Source: Medakamo hakoo (Eukaryota > Chlorophyta > Trebouxiophyceae > Coccomyxaceae). Taken from it: a stretch of DNA of 64,000 nt. A model generated the notes under the pieces. That model was given only the letters and a program-made list of their open reading frames with translations, did no database searches and was not told where the DNA came from. Each line of letters opens with the position of its first letter. Position 1 is the first letter of the stretch. Shown one piece after another: positions 1-10,552 of this stretch. Location: positions 806,001 through 870,000 of the forward strand of contig CP089454.1 in assembly GCA_026636295.1 (NCBI GenBank), written 5' to 3'. Made by a program: the position numbers and the translations under genes.

Positions 1-2
1 GG

Positions 3-104
3 GTAGGGGCGGTCAGTGGGGTGGCGGACGCGGCGTGGGCGACCTGGAACAAGGGGAAGCTCTTTGGTGACGTGGAGAGGAGGCGGCGGGCGGGGGAGGA
101 GTAG
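3..104 (+). CDS. possible 3' end of a gene cut by the left window edge
   Basis: A frame open from base 3 runs to a TAG at 102-104 and reads as a plausible C-terminus that includes WATWNKGKLFGD followed by a basic tail. The codons are mostly G/C-ending, as in the real genes here, and the next gene starts only 125 bp downstream on the same strand. With 33 residues visible no family can be named, and it may be noise. The stretch from 105 to 228 holds a GA-rich run and a CGCA repeat that probably belong to the rubredoxin 5' leader. Confidence 0.25.
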   Translation, partial: VGAVSGVADAAWATWNKGKLFGDVERRRRAGEE

Positions 105-228
105 CAGAGGGAGAGAGAGAGTTTGTGGGGGAGAGAGCGCGTCGTGGCTAGGTGTGTTGGTCGTCGTTGCACATCGACGAACGAAAACAAAAAAAAACAC
201 GCACGCACGCACGCACGCACCCTCGCAA

Positions 229-844
229 ATGCAGGCCGCCCTGTCCTTCAGTGCCTCTGTCAAGGCCGCCGGCTTGAGCGGCAACGGCCGCCCGGCGCGC
301 GTGCAGCAACCGGCGCGCCTGGCCCCGCCCGCGCTCCCGCGCTCCACTCGCGCCCGCGCGCCCGTCGCCGCCCGCGCCGCCGCCAAAACGTACATTTGCA
401 TCGATTGCGGCTGGCTGTACGTGCCGGCGAACCAGAAAGGCGTCGCGTTTGAAAGCCTGAAAAGCTTCAAGTAAGGCTTTGGTGGCGTGTTGTTCTTTTG
501 TCTGCGCCGGTGCCCGACCACGACGGCCTGCTGACTGTTCCACACCTCCCCCTCCCCCTTCCTGTCCCACCCCCCAAAAACACGTCCATCACAGGTGCCC
601 GGCCTGCTCATCGGGCAAAAACCGGTTCAAGCCCTACTCCGGCGCCGTGCCGCGCGGCAACCCGAACTCTGGCGCGGCCCTGAAAGCTCGCTTAAACGAG
701 CTGTCGGGTGGTGGGCCGCGCGCCGCGCGCGCCGCGCCCGGCGTGGGCGTGGAGAAAGGAGACTCGTCCGCGCTCGTGGCGGGTGGCGCGGCCATTGTGG
801 CCATTGCAGCTGCGCTGTACGCGTACCTGAACGCGTCGTTCTGA
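229..844 (+). CDS. membrane-anchored rubredoxin-domain protein (plastid-type), 2 exons
   Basis: Exons are 229-470 and 595-844 (GTAAGG donor, CACAG acceptor, phase 2), giving 163 aa. Residues 1 to about 45 are Ala/Arg/Ser-rich with few acidic residues, like a chloroplast transit peptide. The rubredoxin knuckles are YICIDCGWLY and, directly across the splice junction, CPACSSGKNRF, which supply the four Cys iron ligands. The C-terminus has one hydrophobic segment (ALVAGGAAIVAIAAALYAYL) that looks like a membrane anchor. A rubredoxin domain followed by a transmembrane helix is the layout of plant and algal RBD1/ENH1-type proteins, which act at thylakoids (RBD1 in photosystem II assembly). The loop between the two knuckles is shorter than in bacterial rubredoxins. 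Which plastid rubredoxin subfamily it belongs to is not settled by eye. Confidence 0.85.
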
Positions 845-1139
845 GGGACGCGGCAAGCGGAAGGGAATGGGGGATGGAACGGGGATGGACGGGGTTGGCG
901 CGAGAAAAAACAAAACTCGCCGGGCAGCGGTGAGAGAGAGTGAAGTGGCGCGAGAGGGGTGAGGGGCGTGCGCATTGCGTGTAAGAGAGAAAAGGTGGTG
1001 AGGCGTGTCCTTACGGGTGGCTGCAAGGCGGGGTCGCCGTCCCGCTTATATTTTCATGGCACAGGCGAGGAGGATCGTAGATCAGAGTCAGTCTTTTCTT
1101 CGCGCGCGGGCATCGCCCGCGACGAAACACAACCGCAAA

Positions 1140-4100
1140 ATGGGCGGCGGCGTGGCGCCCGCATGGGCGCCGCCTGCACCGCTGGGCGGCGGAGACGCCG
1201 GCGCTTACCAGGTACGGGACCGTGTTTTGAGCCGCGGCGGCCTGGGCGGCGTGGCGAGCGCGGCGGCAGTGCCCCCCACCCGCGCGCGCCCCCCCGACCT
1301 CTCCCCCCCTCCCCCCCTCCCGTCAACAGGCCGCCCTGCTGCCGGCCCTGGAGTCGGCCGCAACCTCCCACGTCCGCGCCCTGTGCTTCCAGTTACTCGA
1401 AGAAGAAGGCTTTGAGGGAGACACCAAGGCCTGGGCGCCCGTGCTCGCCCGGCTGGCGGGCGAGGCCGCGGCGTGCCTGCTCGCCCACCCCGCCCGCCCG
1501 GCAGGCGGCGGCCTGACCCTCGACCCGCGGGCGTGCCTGGAGCTGGTGGACGGCGGCGGGCGGGAGGGCGGGCCGCCGGCGTGCACTGTGGAGTGCGACG
1601 CCCGCGGCCGCGGCCGCGCCCGGCTCGTCGGCCTGCCGTCGCCCGCCGCCCTCCCCGCCCTGGCCGGGGCGGCGCGGTCCGCGACGTACGCGGCCTGGCG
1701 GTGCGGCGTCGAGGCGGCCTTCCTGGCCGACAGCCTGGCGTCGTGCTGCACGGGCCGGCCGTCGGTGCCGGCCGCCCGGCCGTCCGACCGCCCCATCCTG
1801 TCGGCCTCGCCGCACGTGTCGTTCGAGGGCGGCCCCGACGCGGGTCTGTCCACTTTTGCGTCGGCCCAGCGGCTGTGGGTGTGCGGGATGGTGGCCGCGC
1901 CGGGCGGCGGGGGGCAGGGCGCGCCCGCCGCGGGCGCGCCGTGCGCGCCACCCCGCCCGGTCAGGCTGCCCTTTTACAGCAGCGAGCTTGGGGAGGAGGA
2001 GGGCAGCGGGTGGCCGGCCCGGCCGGACGTGGGCCTGCTGCCGTTCATCGAGCGGGCGTGGGGCGGGCGCGGCGGCAGCTCCGCGGCGCCCGCGCCCGCG
2101 CCCGCCGACGCGCCCGCGCCCGCCCCGCCCTCCCGCCCGCCCACGCCGTCCCCGCTCCCACCCCCGCACGCGCCCGTGTGCGGGCGCCCCGACTGCTGCG
2201 CCGGCCCAGGCGAACACGTGCACGCCTGGTGGCACGGCGCTGGGCGGGTCGACCTGTCGGTCGGGCGGCTGCCGGCGACTGAGGTCCTGGGCGGCGAGGG
2301 GTGGTGGGTGTGGCGCGCGCCGCCAGCGGGGTGCGAGGCGGCGCGCGGGCGCCGCGTCCCGCTCTCGCCCGCCGCCTCCCACCTGTCCCTGGCCCACGCC
2401 CTGGACTTGGCGTTCAACGCGCCGGGGCTGGAGGTGGGCGGCGGCCCGCCGCTCCGGGCCTGGGCGCTCTGCCTCGGCCGAGGGCGCGACGTCGCCGTGC
2501 TGCGGTGGCGCCCCGCCCCCCCGCCCGCACTGGTCCTGCCATCCGGGCCCGTGCGCCCGGACCCGTCGGCGCGCGCGGCCTGGCTGCGGGCCGAGGCTGG
2601 GCGCCTCGTCCGCGACGGCAACGCCGCGCTCGCGGCGCTCACCGCCGCGCTGGACGCCGTCCTCGTGGGCGGTGCGGACGCGGCCGCGGGCGCAGCGCCG
2701 GACACGCCGCGTCCGCCGCCCCCGCCCGTCGCCGCCGCCGCTCGGGCCGCCCTGGCCCGCTCGGCCGCGGGCTTGGGCCTGGCCGCCGCGGACGCGTGCG
2801 CCGCGGTCGACGCGGCCCTGGCGGCGTCTGCTGACGACTCGCAGGCCGCCACGACCACGGCAGTCTCCGCCTTGGGCTCCGCCCGCCGCGCCCTGGCAAA
2901 GCTGGGCTGCACGTGGGCGGCGCACCTGTGGGAGGGTGCGGGGCTGTGGGCGCCCAGCCCAGAGGGCGAAGCGGCCGTCGTGGCGGCGGAAAGGGAGGCG
3001 GCCGGCGTGGCCGCGCCGCGGCCGCCACCGCCGCCGCCACCCTCCCGGCTGTCTGCGTTTGTGCGGTGGTTCCGCGGCGGCGGCGGTGGCGACAGCGACG
3101 CCGCCCGCCGCCGGCGTCGCAGCTCCGCCCTGCGCGGCTGGCCCACGCCCGTCGGCAGCGACGGCGAGGACGAGCCGGGCGGCCGCCACGAAGGCGGAAA
3201 GGCCGCGCCGCCGCGCCCGCCGTCGCCGCCCGCGCTGTCCCGCCCGGTGTCGCCGTCTGCGTCCGCCACCGGCCTGCGCAGGCCCAGCCCCCTGCGCCGC
3301 CTGCTGATGGCCGGGAGGCTGCCTGGAGGAGGAGGAGGCGGTGGCCTGTCGTCTTCCGGCGGCGAGCGGCGCCGGCTGCCAGCCTCGTGCACAGCGCCGC
3401 CGCCGACCGCGCTGTCGGGCGAGCTCCTTGCCGCCGTCTTGGCCGCTGCCGCGGCGGGCAGCACGCGGAAAGCGGATGAGGGCTGGTCGGCCGCGATCGT
3501 GGCGCCATGTGGAGGACGGGCCGGGCGGGCGGCTGTGGCGGGCGGCGTGCGCGCCGCCCTGGCGGCCGGGGATCGGGCGGCGGCGCTCGGCGTCGCCTCG
3601 CTCGGCGCCCGCCTGGGCGACCCGCCGTCCGCGGCCGCGCTCGCCCGCCTGCGCGACCCTCCGTCCGGCACTCCGACCGGCCCTGGCCTGCTTGCTTTAC
3701 CCGGCGCCACACCGACCACCACGACCACCCTCCGCCTCGGCGGCCGCGCCCTGCTGCCTCCCGGCGTCCTGCCACTGACTGTCCGAGACGATGACCCCTC
3801 GTCCGCCGTCGCCCACGCCCTGGCCACCCCCGCCCACGCGTCCTTTGTGAGCTCTGTCGCGGGCCGGGCGCTCGTGGACGCCACGCTGGTCTCCGGCACG
3901 GCCGCGCCCGCCGACCCGGCCGCAGCGCATTTCGACGCTGCCACCACTGACGACTCGCCCGGCCCCGCGGCCGGGCGGGCAGAAATCCGCGTGCGCGCGT
4001 GGTGGGCGCCCCACTTTGCCCGGGTGCGGGCGTCGACGGGCGCGTTCCCAGACGACGCAGCCTACGCGGCCGCCCTGTCCCGGTCCGTGGCCTGGGCGCC

Positions 4101-5097
4101 GGCGGGCGGGTCCAAGTCCGGCGCGGCCTTCGCGGCGTCCGCCGACGGCGCCCTCCTGCTGAAGGGCGTGACCCGGGCAGAGGCCCGGTCGTTCGAGGGG
4201 CTGGCCCCCGCCTACTTCCGGACGGTCCTCGTTGGTGAGCGGCGGACGTGCCTGGCGCGCGTGCTGGGTCTGTACACCGTCAGCACCGTGCGCAGCGGCG
4301 GCGGCGGCGGCGACGGGGCGGCCGGCCCGGCGTCCCCGCCCGGCCCGCCCGTCGCCGGCTGCGAGGCCGGCGCGCCGCCGCCGCCCGCGGCCGAGCCCGC
4401 CAATCCGCCCCCGCCGCCGCCGCTGTCGTCCAAGCACCCGGCCAGCCTGGCTCCGGGCCGCCCGGGCGAGGCGGTCGACTTCATTGTCGTGGAGAACGTC
4501 TTCCGCGGGGGTGGCGGCCCGGCGGCCGCGTTCGACCTCAAGGGCGCGGCGAGCGCGGCGCGCGCGGCGGCCGAGGGACCGGGCGGCGGCGGCGGCGCCT
4601 GCACCCTCCTGGACCGGGACCTGCTGGCCCGGTCCGCGTCGGGCGACCCCCTGACCCTGGCCGCGGCCGACGCGGCGGCGTTGGGCGCCGCGCTCTCCGC
4701 CGACGCGGCGGTCCTTGCGGCGGGCGGCGTCATGGACTTTTCCCTCCTCGCCGTCCTGTTCCCCTCCTCACACGACGGCGGCGGCGGCGGCGGCGGCGGT
4801 GGGGGTGGGGCGCGCGGCGGCACGCTGGCCGTCGGCCTGGTCGACTGGCTGCGCCCCTACTCCCTGGCCGCGCGCGTGGAGCGGTGGGCCAAGGCCGCCG
4901 TCGTCGACGACGGCCCGGCCGCGGCGCCGCACGCGCGCCACCGCGCCCAGCCGGCCGACACGCCGCCGGTGGGCGGCACCGTCCAGGCGCCGGCCCGGTA
5001 TGCGGCCAGGTTCGCGGCCGCAGTGCCGGGCTATTTCGCGGCGGTGCCGGCCGCGAGTGGGGCCGACCCGCCCCCGCCCCCGCTCCCACCGGCCTGA
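1140..5097 (+). CDS. FAB1: 1-phosphatidylinositol-3-phosphate 5-kinase, FAB1/PIKfyve family without FYVE domain
   Basis: Exons are 1140-1211 and 1330-5097 (phase 0), giving 1279 aa. The enzyme family makes PI(3,5)P2 on endosomes and vacuoles. The N-terminus opens directly into the CCT/TCP1-like region (HVRALCFQLLEEEGF, then a match to the conserved EAA..L block). The FAB1-specific Cys-rich region follows at about 310-380 (CGRPDCC, HGAGRVDLSVGRLP, WWVWRAP). The lipid-kinase domain starts near residue 950 (SGAAFAASADGALLLKG, with its lysine; FDLKGA; VMDFSLLAVLF at about 1158; LVDWLRPYSLAARVE) and ends with the family's AARFAAAVPGYFAAVP tail. No FYVE finger is present, as in plant FAB1C/D. The usual DLKGS motif is DLKGA here. 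A long Pro/Ala/Ser-rich stretch fills the middle. The rest of the gene after the first 24 codons is one exon. Confidence 0.9.
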
Positions 5098-5225
5098 TGA
5101 CTTCCTTTCTTTTTGCGTTTCGTGTGTCTCTCCTCCGTTTTTTCGAGTCTAGGCTAGGACTTTTATCGCGTGAAGTGTGTGTCTGTAAAAAAAGTGAGCA
5201 GCTAGGGGTTGTGTGTGCGTCCTGT

Positions 5226-6167
5226 CTACAGTTCGTCCCACGGCGGCCGCCCGCGGAAGTCGCCGTCCACCCCGCCATCGTCGTCGGGCACGCCCGCCCA
5301 CGGATCCACCTCGTCGAGCGCTTCGTCGTAAAAGGCGTCGTCCTCCCAGTCTTCATCGTCGTCGCCGTAGAATGCCGCGTCCTCCTCATCTTCGCCCGCG
5401 TCGAAAAAGGCGCCGTCCTCGCCGTCCTCATCCCCCGCCGCCGCGTCGGCCGCCCACGCCGCGGCCGCGCCGCCGTACGGATCGAAAAACGGGTCGTGCG
5501 CGTGGACGGCCGACCAGTTGCCGGACGCGCCGTGCGCCCACGGGTGCGGCGCGCGGTGGTGGGCCGGGTCGGCGTCCGCGGCGGCCTCGCCGCCGTCCGC
5601 CGCGCTCGGCCGAGGCGCGCCCGTCCCAGCAGCGGCAGCACCAGCCGCGGGCAGCCGCCCTTCCATCGCCGGCAGCACAGGCGGGCCGGCGGGCCGTGGC
5701 CGGGCCGCCCGTTGGTGTGGCTGGCGCACTACGACGACCACGTCCCCTGCCGCGGCGGCCAAGCCGGCTTGCAGGGCGGCAGACGTGACGACGCCGACGG
5801 GCGTGGCGGCGGCAGCGGGTGCGTGGGGCCGGGGCGCGCCTGGGTCGGCGCCACTGCTGCTCCCCCCACCTCCACCCAACGCGTCAGGTCCCATCAGGCT
5901 CGACCGTCGCGGGCCCGGCACACGGTGTGCCGGGCCCGCCAGCAGCTTGTCGACCGGGACGGAGCCGTGCGGCCGGGCTAGGGCGTCGGCGGGGCCGCCG
6001 ACCGCGCCGGGCGCGGGCAACTGATGCGTTGTTGCAGTCGTCGTCGGGCCGTCCTCATCGCCAGCCGCCGGAGGCGCGGCGCTCGCACAGCACACGCCCA
6101 GGCTGGCACTGAACAGAGGCGCTAGGAGGGCGAGGGAGCGCAAGGCGGGACGTCGCCTGCGGGCCAT
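5226..6167 (-). CDS. secreted or lumenal orphan with an acidic aromatic C-terminus
   Basis: A single-exon frame of 313 aa. The N-terminus looks like a signal peptide: basic MARRRRPALR, then a hydrophobic core to CCASA. The middle (about 30-200) is Pro/Ala/Gly-rich and low in complexity. From about residue 225 the protein turns acidic, with repeated D/E plus F/Y units such as DPFFDPYGG, GAFFDAGEDEEDAAFYGD and DWEDDAFYDEALDE, and ends PPWDEL. The biased acidic/aromatic composition is coherent only in this frame, which supports it being coding. I recognise no family. The final DEL is suggestive of, but not a canonical, ER retention signal. It is divergent from the serpin 138 bp away. A striking inverted repeat lies inside the coding region at 5909-5939. 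Coding is likely; function is unknown. Confidence 0.6.
   Translation of the reverse strand: MARRRRPALRSLALLAPLFSASLGVCCASAAPPAAGDEDGPTTTATTHQLPAPGAVGGPADALARPHGSVPVDKLLAGPAHRVPGPRRSSLMGPDALGGGGGSSSGADPGAPRPHAPAAAATPVGVVTSAALQAGLAAAAGDVVVVVRQPHQRAARPRPAGPPVLPAMEGRLPAAGAAAAGTGAPRPSAADGGEAAADADPAHHRAPHPWAHGASGNWSAVHAHDPFFDPYGGAAAAWAADAAAGDEDGEDGAFFDAGEDEEDAAFYGDDDEDWEDDAFYDEALDEVDPWAGVPDDDGGVDGDFRGRPPWDEL
5909..5939. repeat. 31-nt near-perfect palindrome (15-bp arms, 1-nt spacer) inside a coding region
   Basis: The left arm 5909-5923 (GCGGGCCCGGCACAC) and the right arm 5925-5939 are exact reverse complements around base 5924. Pairing stops at 5908/5940. It lies in the Pro/Gly-rich middle of the acidic orphan and codes there for part of a His/Pro/Gly/Arg stretch. 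Confidence 0.95.
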
Positions 6168-6305
6168 GGTTGCGCGGTTTTGGAGGGAGCGCTGCCCGCG
6201 CGCGGCTCGCGTTTTTTTTTAACAAGGGAGGCGCGAGCACACCCCGCTGTCCCCACTCCATCATTTCCGTCCCAGCGTTCCCATCCCCTCGCCGGTCAGC
6301 CTCCG
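6168..6305. promoter_or_regulatory. divergent promoter region, acidic orphan / serpin
   Basis: These 138 bp separate the two start codons. The region contains a 9-T run at 6212-6220 in otherwise GC-rich DNA. No TATA box is obvious. Confidence 0.5.
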
Positions 6306-7887
6306 ATGAAGCCGACACCGCCCGTGGGTGTACCTGCCATCCCACGCACCGCCGCCGCGGGCGTCAATGCTCTAGGCATCTCCCTGCTCTCCCGCCTGTG
6401 CGAGCGCGCGGCGACCACCCCCAATGCCTCGCCCTTCATCTCGCCCGCCTCCATCGCGTCCGCGCTGGCCTTGGCCCTGGCGGGCGCGCCGCCGGCGTCC
6501 GAGACGGCCAAGTGAGTTGCAGAAGCTTTTGTGAAGGTTGCTGGAGGCGAAGCAGAGCGCCTTGAGCGCCCCCTGTCATGCGTGAGAGGACGCGCTCTGA
6601 CCAGGCGGCAGGGGGGGCAGGGCGGGTCCGCGGGGCCCTCCTTTTGTCACCTTCCGGCTCCGTCCCACGCCCACACCCACCAAACACAGGCAAATCCGGT
6701 CCGCCATCGCTCCCCGCCTGCCTGCCGACGACGACGCCGTGTCCGTCCTGGGCGCCCTGTCGTCCGCTGCCTTGGGCGGCGGCAGCGATGCAAGCGCCGG
6801 CTCCACCGTCGTCACGTCAGGCAACTCTGTGTGGGCCCGCCACCCGCTGTCCTTCTCGCCCGCCTACCTGGGCCGGGCGGCGTCCCTGCGCGCGTCCACG
6901 CATGCCTTGACGACCGCGGCCGCCATCAATCGGTGGTGTGAGGCCGCGACGGGCGGGCGAATCAAGGACGCCGTGGACGACGGCGTGGTCGGCCGCGCGG
7001 TCGCCGTCCTGGTCAACGCCCTGTACTTCAAATCCACGTGGGCCGTCCCCTTCAAACCCACCCTATCCCGGGCGGGCGCCTTTTATGCTGAGGCACCGGC
7101 GGAGGGAGAGGGAGGAGGGGCAGACGACTTGTGCGGCGGCGGCGGCGCACACCCCGACCCGCAAAGGCGGGCTGTGTTGACAGAGTCCGCCCACTTCATG
7201 GCCCGCCCGGGCGACAGGGCCGCCCGCATCCTGGGCGTGCCGGGCGTGTGCAAGGCGCTGCGGTTGGCGTATGAAGGCGGGGAGCAGGCCGGCTACGAAG
7301 CGTTCGTGGTCCTACCTGTGCGCGGCGCGCCTGTTGCTGCGGCGCTGGCCGCGGTCGAGGCCGCGCTCGCGGCTGAGGAGGAAGAAGGCGGTGGAGCAGC
7401 GCACGCCGACGCCGCCGCCTCCACCCCGCGCTTCCACCGCCCCATGGCGGGCGTGGACATCCGCTTGCCGGCCTTCACGGTGGACGCCGGCACCGCGCTC
7501 GGCCCCCTCCTGCGCGAGGAAGGCGTGCGGTCCGCCTTTGGCGAGGGCCCCGGCGGCGCGGACTTCAGTGACATGCTGTGCAGCCCGGCCGGGAGCGCCG
7601 CCGGGTGTGCCTTGTCCGAGGTGCTCCACCGCGTCTGGATCCAGACGGACGAGGCAGGGACGGAAGCGGCGGCCGTGACGGCGGCGGTGATGGTGCGGGC
7701 GATGGTCGCGCGGCCCGAAGTCTTCGACGCCGACCACCCCTTTCTGTTCGGGGTGCGGCACGTGGCGACGGGCGCGTGGCTGTTCCTTGGGCGGGTGGGG
7801 CAGCCCAAAGCGTGGTGCGGGGGGAGCGTGGAACGGACGTCCGCGGCCGCTGGTTGTGGCGGCGGCGGCGGCGGCGGCGTGGAGTAG
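6306..7887 (+). CDS. serpin (serine/cysteine protease inhibitor), inhibitory-type hinge
   Basis: Exons are 6306-6511 and 6690-7887 (GTGAGT donor, phase 2), giving 467 aa. The serpin landmarks appear in order: helix-A region with SPFISPASIASALALALAG, the strand motif VLVNALYFKSTWAVPFKPTLS, VWIQTDEAGTEAAAVTAAVM near residue 385-405, and DADHPFLFGVRH. The hinge GTEAAAVTA keeps the small residues needed for loop insertion, so it is predicted to inhibit proteases. Counting 15 positions from the hinge Gly, P1 falls on Ala or on the adjacent Arg in VRAMVAR. There is no evident signal peptide, suggesting a cytosolic protein like plant serpins. Inserts with Gly/Glu/Ala (around nt 7100 and 7380) make it longer than the usual 380-420 aa. 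The protein ends in a poly-Gly tail. Confidence 0.92.
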
Positions 7888-7942
7888 ACAGACTCAAGGG
7901 GCGCGCGCACACCCCCCTCAATTTTTTTTCAACCCGCACCAT

Positions 7943-7963
7943 CCCCCCCCCCCCCCCCCCCCC
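7943..7963. repeat. poly-C tract, 21 nt
   Basis: An uninterrupted C run lies between the convergent stops of the serpin (7887) and ATIC (8029), just after an 8-T run at 7922-7929. Confidence 0.95.
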
Positions 7964-8028
7964 GCTCCACGCTTTCCTGCCGTCCCTCACCTGCCCCGCC
8001 GCCGTCGAAAAAAATGCACGTCCCGCGG

Positions 8029-10213
8029 CTAGTGTCTGAAGTGCCTCACGCCGGAAGTGGTCAGCGCGACGCCGTACTGGTCGCAGCACGCGACGGCGTC
8101 CTCGTCCCGCAGCGACCCGCCCGGGTGCGCGATGGCCGCGATGCCCGCCTGGCAGGCCAGCTCGACGGAGTCGCCCCACGAAAAGGGGAAGAACGCGTCC
8201 GACGCGAGCACGGCCCCCTTGGCCTCCTCCCCCGCCTTCTCCAGGGCGATGCGCACAGAATTCACCCGGTTGGGCTGGCCCGACCCCATGCCCAGCAGGC
8301 GGCCGCCCTTCGCGACCGCGATCGCATTCGACTTGACGTGCTTGGCAATCGTCCAGGCAAAGCGCAGGTCGGCCAGCTGTTCGGGGGTCGGCGGCACTTT
8401 GGACACGGGCGTGAAGTCGACGCCGCGGCCTTCGTCGCCCGCCAGGCTGTCGGCCTCTTGCAGCAGCCACCCACCCGCGACTTGGCGCAGCCCCCGGCCG
8501 CTGGGCGCGCGCGGCGGCGCCTCCAAAATGCGCAGGGCTTTCGACTTGCCCTGCAGCTTCGCCAGGCCTTCGGGCGTGTAGCCGGGCGCGATGACGATCT
8601 CGTAAAACATGCGCGTCTCGCCGTCGGTCGGCGACCGGAATTCCCGGATCTCGGCGGCCAGGGCTTCGTCGACGGGCCGGTTGAAGGCGACGATGCCGCC
8701 AAAGGCGGAGATCGGGTCGGCCTCCACAGCCAGGCGGTACGCCTCGCGCAAGTCGGCCCGCACGGCGGCGCCGCACGGGTTGGTGTGCTTGACGATGACG
8801 CAGGCCGGGCCGGCCAAGTCGCAGACGGCGCCGTAGGCCGCGTCCGCGTCCAGGTAGTTGTTGTACGACATCTGGAAAAAAATGAGAGGGGCGGGTGGAG
8901 GGCGGGGGTGGGGGGTGGGGGGCGTGTGTGTGATTTTTTTTTTTCTGCTGCTGCTGCTCTGTTTGCGTCCGCGGGCTCCTCCGAGGCCGCGCACACGCGC
9001 GCCGGCGGGAGGGTGCCTGGCCCGGGCTGTCCAGAACGTGAGCCCGGGGCGCACGCCTTCTCTCTCTCTCTGTCCCTCTCCACGCCTCCGCCTCCACCCC
9101 ACCCACCCATCCCCCCCGCGTGCCTCACTCACCTCCTTGCCGTGGTGCTGCACCGCCCGCGCCACCCCGCCGCGCCCGTGCTCCGCCAGCGAGTCGTCCA
9201 CGTAGAAGGCGGCGGCCTGGTGCGGGTTCTCGCCGTAGCGCAGGGGCGACGCCAGCGTCATGGGCACGGCCAGGGACGGCGGCGGGTTGAGGGCGGGGGA
9301 CGGGGAGCCGCCGCCGCCGCCTCCACCACCACCACCCCCGACCTGGCCCCACAGCCATTCCGCGACGGTCGCGTCGTACGCGGCCGTGTGGGCGAACGCC
9401 TTCCACGCCAGGCGGGAGCGGAGGGCCAAGCCTTCCTTGCCGCCGCCGCCGCCGCCTTTCAGGCTCTCCAACAGGGCGCCGTAGTCGGCCGGGTCGACGC
9501 ACACGGAGACGGACGCGTGGTTTTTGGCGGCCGCCCGAATCATGGCGGGCCCGCCAATGTCAATGTTTTCGATGCCGACCTCATACGTCGGCGGCGCGTC
9601 GCTGTTGGTCACCGTCTCGCGGAAAGGGTACAGGTTGACGACGACAACGTCGATGAGGCCGATGCCCGCCCCGCCCACGGCGGCCATGTGTTCGGCGTCG
9701 CCCCGCACGGCGAGGATGCCGCCGTGCACGGCCGGGTGCAGGGTTTTCACCCGCCCGCCCAGCATTTCGGGGAAGCCGGTCAGGGCGTCGACGCGCGTGA
9801 CGGGGAGGCCTGCGGCTTCGAGGGCGGACGCGGAGCCGCCCGTGGAAACGAGTTCGTAGCCCAGGGCGGCCAGGCCCTGCATGTTTTGATGGGTGGATGG
9901 ATGGATGGGGTGGGGTGGGGTGGGGTGGTTGTGGGAATGGATGGAGGGAGAGAGAGGGTGCAGCGGTCCCACCCCCCGCCCTTTTTCCTGACCTTGGCCA
10001 GGTCGACGACGCCGGACTTGTCCGAGACGGAGATGAGGGCTTTCTTGCCCGAGCCTGGCGGAGGGGTGTGTGGGGAGGGCGCGCATGAGAGCGAGCGGGT
10101 TGACGGCGCGCGGCGCGGTCGATTGCAAAACGGGGGCCCATTTTCTCTTCCGCGCGCGGCCAATCGTGTCCGCCCGCTCACTGCCTGCCAGCCTCACCAA
10201 CAGCGGACGCCAT
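8029..10213 (-). CDS. ATIC: bifunctional AICAR formyltransferase / IMP cyclohydrolase
   Basis: Exons (complement) are 10213-10198, 10054-9993, 9876-9133 and 8871-8029, totalling 554 aa, close to the human and plant enzymes. It catalyses the last two steps of purine synthesis (AICAR to FAICAR to IMP). The cyclohydrolase half starts almost at once (KKALISVSDKSGVVDLAK, across exons 1-3 into YELVSTGGSASAL and VKTLHPAVHGGILAVRGD). The transformylase half has MSYNNYLDADAA at the start of exon 4, VIVKHTNPCGAA (Lys-His catalytic region near 302) and SDAFFPFSWGDSVELA, ending in the family-typical FRH. All splice sites are GT-AG and keep frame. There is no obvious transit peptide: only about eight residues precede the domain, so cytosol is the simplest guess, although plant PurH is organellar. 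It is divergent from COA6. Confidence 0.95.
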
Positions 10214-10552
10214 GACGGCCGTGCGGCGGTGGGGCGCAGGGACGAGGGAGGTCTGACGGCGGTGAGGGACGGCGGACCGACGGACCGGCGCGGCGTGCGC
10301 GACGGCTGCGCAAGCAACGGTGCGGCGCGCGGCAGCGGGCGCGTGCGATGCGGCCAGGGAACGCGTCGAAGACGCCTTGTCGGCGCCAACCGGGGTGGCC
10401 ATGCAAATGGGGCGGGCGGAGGTTGGATGGACGGGCGCTCTCTTGGCCCGTGTTTTGCGGAAACGACGGTTTGCGAGGAGTGCGCTCGCGCGCTGGCCGC
10501 GCCCTTCACTTTGCCTTTGCCTCCCTCCCGGGTCTTCCACCGCGCCGCTCGC
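10214..10552. promoter_or_regulatory. divergent promoter region, ATIC / COA6
   Basis: These 339 bp lie between start codons. An ATGCAAAT octamer sits at 10401-10408. There is no long A/T run. Several short open frames cross it, but none looks coding. Confidence 0.45.

Noticed and set aside
1393-3189. 598-codon open frame antisense to FAB1
   Set aside because: It arises from the extreme GC3 bias of the sense gene. The product is Arg/Gly/Pro-rich with no domain, and FAB1 motifs on the + strand are unambiguous.
970-5190. TGTAA pentamers downstream of rubredoxin (about 979) and FAB1 (about 5184) as poly(A) signals
   Set aside because: This signal is typical of volvocine green algae, but I do not see it after most other genes here, so the two hits may be chance.
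8014-10215. 733-codon + strand frame antisense to ATIC
   Set aside because: It crosses ATIC exons and introns alike. ATIC splice sites and catalytic motifs leave no doubt about the strand.
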